From Ereboglobus sp. PH5-10 (GTDB lineage: Bacteria > Verrucomicrobiota > Verrucomicrobiia > Opitutales > Opitutaceae): DNA of 64,000 bases. Position numbers and translations under genes: made by a program. The notes under the pieces were generated by a model. That model was not told the origin of the DNA. It ran no database searches and saw only the letters and a program-made list of their open reading frames with translations. The stretch is from contig NZ_JAQFIP010000001.1 in the NCBI RefSeq assembly GCF_029504735.1, positions 372,001 through 436,000 of the forward strand, written 5' to 3'. Each line of letters begins with the position of its first letter. The first letter of the stretch is position 1. Of the stretch, positions 61,353 to 64,000 are shown in pieces.

Positions 61353-62741
61353 TTATTTTTCAGGTTCTGGAAGCCGTTGACTAAACCCCCAAGCGACCGC
61401 GGCAAGCAAGGCCGCAATTGCATATAATGCGCGCGCGCCCGCGGTGAAAAAGATCACGCCCGCAACGACGGGGGCGACCGCGCGCGCCAGCGATCCCAGC
61501 GAGCGAAAAATGCCGAGCACCCGGCCTTGCTCAAGCACGCCCGCGTAAAGCGAAATCAGCCCGCTCGTGGACGGGTTGACGAGCCCGCCGCCGAGCGCGA
61601 GCAACGCCACGCCCGCGTAAAGCAGGGCGGGAGCCGGAGCGAACCCGATTGTCAGAAACCCGAGCGCCGAGCAAACCAGCCCGCAAGAAAGCACGGTGGT
61701 CTCGCGCAGGCGTTTGTAGAGGCGGCGCACGATCAATCCCTGGGTGAGGATCGAGCAGAGTCCGAGAAAGCCCATCAGCACGCCGTTCTCATACGCCGTG
61801 TAGCCGAAGCGCTCCGCGCCCAAAAACACAAGCGAGGTTTCCATCGCCACAAACGCCAGCGAATGCGTGAACGAGACGAGGTTCACCCGGCGCACCGGCG
61901 CGTTGTCGAGCGAAAGAATCTCGCGAAGGGGATTTCGCAGGCGCCAGCCCCCCGCTTGCGCGCGCGCCCCGGGCGGAAGCGTTTCGCGAAAGCGGGCGTT
62001 GATCCAAACGAGGTTCACCAGCGCAAGGCCGAGCGCGACGAGCGCCGGCATGGAAAACGGATTTATCCCCAGCGCGACGAGCTCCGGCCAGAGCGCCGGC
62101 AAGTCGATACGAGCGGAAAACGCGCCAACAAGCGGCCCCGTGACAAGGCCAAGCCCGAACGCCGCGCCGACATAACCCATCGACTTCGCCCGTTCCCCGC
62201 GCGTGGTCACATCGGCGACCGCGGCGGTGGCGACGGAAAGATTTCCGCCAAACACACCGGCAAGCACGCGCGACGCCAGAAACAGCCAGAACGATCCGCT
62301 GAAAGCCCAGAGTAGATAACTCGCCGCCGTGCCGAGCACCGTGAGGCGAAGCACATTGCGCCGCCCGATCCTGTCGGAAAGACCTCCCCACAACGGCGCG
62401 GAAACAAACTGAAGCACGGCAAACACCGAGCTCACCACGCCGCCAAAAAGCACCTCGGGCAGATGCGCGCCGCCGCCGAGTGCGCCTGCGATTGTGTTGA
62501 GCTGCGCGAGCATCCAGCCGAGCGCGCCGCCGGAGCCGTGAATCAAGAGATAGTGCTTGAGCAGGTCGGGAGTAAGCGGAAACAGAATCGAAAACCCGGC
62601 GAGGTCTATGTAGAGCGTGAGGAAAATCACCCCGAGCGAAAGCGGGCGCGCGGACTTTTGGCTGGAGTCGTTGGAGATGGCCACGATGGTTTTTTCTACC
62701 CTGGTTTCCGGCCTGATTTTCCGGCGCTTGTCCGAAAACAT
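61353..62741 (-). CDS. Major facilitator superfamily transporter (TetA/TCR-like)
   Basis: A 462-residue membrane protein with about 12 hydrophobic segments. The signature loop between helices 2 and 3 is present as GGLSDRIGRRNVLRL, and LAGVFGGNLSVATAAVADVT with GRAxSMG-like GERAKSMGYVGAAFGLGLVTGPLVG matches the tetracycline/multidrug drug:H+ antiporter type. A long ~25-residue N-terminal part precedes helix 1. Substrate unknown; export of a drug or metabolite is the family role. It precedes the aspartyl protease gene by 10 bp and follows the beta-helix gene. Confidence 0.9.
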   Translation of the reverse strand: MFSDKRRKIRPETRVEKTIVAISNDSSQKSARPLSLGVIFLTLYIDLAGFSILFPLTPDLLKHYLLIHGSGGALGWMLAQLNTIAGALGGGAHLPEVLFGGVVSSVFAVLQFVSAPLWGGLSDRIGRRNVLRLTVLGTAASYLLWAFSGSFWLFLASRVLAGVFGGNLSVATAAVADVTTRGERAKSMGYVGAAFGLGLVTGPLVGAFSARIDLPALWPELVALGINPFSMPALVALGLALVNLVWINARFRETLPPGARAQAGGWRLRNPLREILSLDNAPVRRVNLVSFTHSLAFVAMETSLVFLGAERFGYTAYENGVLMGFLGLCSILTQGLIVRRLYKRLRETTVLSCGLVCSALGFLTIGFAPAPALLYAGVALLALGGGLVNPSTSGLISLYAGVLEQGRVLGIFRSLGSLARAVAPVVAGVIFFTAGARALYAIAALLAAVAWGFSQRLPEPEK

Positions 62742-62766
62742 TTACCGGGAAGGCCGCGCAGCGGAA

Positions 62767-63456
62767 TCAATCCCGCCTCGGCAGCGTTGAAATGGGATTT
62801 CGGATGCGCGCGATTGTCGCCGGGGGAAGATAACCCGCGAAGGCAACGGTCGGCATGACGAGCGCGCGCCTGCCCATGATCACGCCGGGTTGCAAAACGG
62901 CGTTGCAGCCAACCTCCGCATCCTCGCCGAGAAGCGCGCCGAGCTTGCGCAAGCCGGTGTCGGCGACGCCATCGGGCGTTCGCACCGTCACGGTTTTTTT
63001 GTCGAGACGCAGGTTCGAGAGGACGACGCCCGCGCCGAGATGCGCGCGATTGCCGAGGATGGAATCACCGACATAGCTGAAATGCGGCACCTGCACGCCA
63101 TCCATCAACAGGCAGTTTTTGAACTCGCACGAATTGCCGGCCACACAATTGGCGCCGATAATGACATTGCCCCGGATGAACGCGCCGGGACGGATTTCGG
63201 TGCCGGGACCGATCCACGCCGGGCCGATAATCGTGGCGTGCGCGGGGAGTTTTACGCCCGCCCCGATGACCACCCCGCCCTCGATATGCACGCCGGGCGG
63301 GACTGGCGGAAGCGGACTTTGAGGCGCGGCGGCAAGAACCGCCTCGAGCGCCGGGCCGATCGCATCAAGCCATGTCCACGGGGCGGCGGCGGCGGGAAAA
63401 TGCGGTGCGAACGCGCCGAGCGATTCCGGCAGGTCGTAGAGGTCGGAGGCTTTCAT
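62767..63456 (-). CDS. Left-handed beta-helix (hexapeptide-repeat) protein, GlmU C-terminal-like
   Basis: A 229-residue protein whose middle is a series of hexapeptide repeats typical of acyl/nucleotidyl-transferases (HIEGGVVIGAGVKLPAHATI, GPAWIGPGTEIRPGAFI, GNVIIGANCVAGNSCEFKNC). It resembles the C-terminal half of GlmU and related sugar-nucleotide proteins, with VGDSILGNRAHLGAGVVLSN and DTGLRKLGALLGEDAEVGCN. No nucleotidyltransferase domain is present, so the partner or substrate is unclear. The mnmA gene lies 36 bp upstream on the same strand, so the two may share a transcript. Confidence 0.85.
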   Translation of the reverse strand: MKASDLYDLPESLGAFAPHFPAAAAPWTWLDAIGPALEAVLAAAPQSPLPPVPPGVHIEGGVVIGAGVKLPAHATIIGPAWIGPGTEIRPGAFIRGNVIIGANCVAGNSCEFKNCLLMDGVQVPHFSYVGDSILGNRAHLGAGVVLSNLRLDKKTVTVRTPDGVADTGLRKLGALLGEDAEVGCNAVLQPGVIMGRRALVMPTVAFAGYLPPATIARIRNPISTLPRRD

Positions 63457-63492
63457 TTGTGTGAAACTATAAACCCGGGGCTTGTTGCGCCG

Positions 63493-64000
63493 CTAGACAT
63501 AAATTCCCCCGCCGAGGAGTCGCTCGCCGTCGTAGAGCGCGAGCACCTGGCCCGAGGCGAGCGCGCGTTGCGGTTCGCGAAAACGAACGGTCGCGCTGCC
63601 GCCGCTTGTGTTTTCCGGGTCGGGAATGAATTCCATGTGCACGCGCGGATCGCGATAACGCACGCGACCCTCGATCAAACACGGCGCGGTGACCGGCTCC
63701 CCCACCCAGCTCAACGAATGCACCCGCACTTCGCTCGTGAAAAGCCCCGGCGCGTCCGGCGCGTCGAAGGCGACGAGCAGCGCGCGATCAGCGGCGCGTT
63801 TGCCAACGACAACGTATTTTTGGAAATCCGCGTTCGAGGGGACGCCGATGCCCCGGCGCTGCCCGATCGTGTAATAATGCAAACCGCGATGCCGGCCGAG
63901 CACCTGCCCGTCGGTCGCGCGCACAATCGGGCCGGGCTCGTCGGGCACGTATTGGCGCAGAAAATCCTGCATTTTCACCTCGCCGATAAAACAAATGCCC
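63493..64000 (-). CDS. mnmA: tRNA-specific 2-thiouridylase MnmA, C-terminal part (5' end outside window)
   Basis: MnmA inserts sulfur into the wobble uridine of tRNA-Lys, Glu and Gln. The visible ~168 residues begin at the window edge with [19 protein letters not shown], where the Cys is the second catalytic cysteine of the family. The chain continues with [35 protein letters not shown] and [16 protein letters not shown], and ends [13 protein letters not shown], the usual MnmA C-terminus. The reading frame is open to base 64000, so the start lies beyond the window. Confidence 0.94.
   Translation of the reverse strand, partial: GICFIGEVKMQDFLRQYVPDEPGPIVRATDGQVLGRHRGLHYYTIGQRRGIGVPSNADFQKYVVVGKRAADRALLVAFDAPDAPGLFTSEVRVHSLSWVGEPVTAPCLIEGRVRYRDPRVHMEFIPDPENTSGGSATVRFREPQRALASGQVLALYDGERLLGGGIYV

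Overview
The window is GC-rich, densely coding DNA from a Gram-negative bacterium. I infer Verrucomicrobiota, probably an Opitutaceae-type anaerobe. The grounds are a TonB-dependent receptor, FadL-type porin, outer-membrane phospholipase A, Lgt and a GspD/E/F secretion set (outer membrane present), menaquinone synthesis (MenB), a methylmalonyl-CoA/propionate block, GTP-dependent PEP carboxykinase, weak Shine-Dalgarno sites and many palindromic interspersed repeats. The taxon is an inference; no rRNA lies in the window.

Layout. 0-5.6 kb: end of a TonB-dependent receptor, two copies of an inverted-repeat element, an ORF6N phage-type protein, then an AT-rich (foreign-looking) island with a 765-residue membrane protein, a transposase stub and an overlapping zinc-ribbon/membrane-wHTH pair. 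6-14 kb: methylmalonyl-CoA mutase (two subunits, minus strand) divergent from epimerase, carboxyltransferase, OadG-like subunit and biotin carrier. This is the succinate to propionate route, but the membrane beta subunit of the Na+ pump is absent. PckG at 41.5-43.3 kb fits the same fermentation. 14-26 kb: FadL, IMP dehydrogenase, a GNAT-aminotransferase fusion, PlsY, an esterase, a DUF1573/rhodanese/MauE operon, MenB, PldA, Lgt and tRNA-Phe.

26.5-31 kb holds the most unusual system. A radical SAM/SPASM enzyme overlaps by 4 bp a Tat-exported seven-bladed WD40 protein with a 12-Cys C-terminal tail, and a second WD40 paralogue with an 8-Cys tail follows. It looks like a post-translational modification system acting on exported beta-propellers.

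31-44 kb: GspF/E/D, tRNA-Pro, an HTH-metallo-beta-lactamase fusion divergent from pyrE, dihydrolipoyl dehydrogenase, ribosomal protein L33, a CE7-type esterase and PckG. 44-48 kb: two secreted or unknown proteins and a 38-Cys secreted protein. 48-64 kb: RecD2, an ACP/FabF pair, a GH99-like protein, ComEC, a LysM coiled-coil protein, an MDR oxidoreductase, MetF, an aspartyl protease-PDZ lipoprotein, an MFS transporter, a left-handed beta-helix protein and the 3' end of mnmA.

A second theme is palindromic repeats. They occur between genes (1.2, 1.4, 10.6 and 17.3 kb) and inside open reading frames without breaking them (gspE, recD2 and the start of the DUF1573 gene), as if some elements are tolerated as inserted peptide segments.
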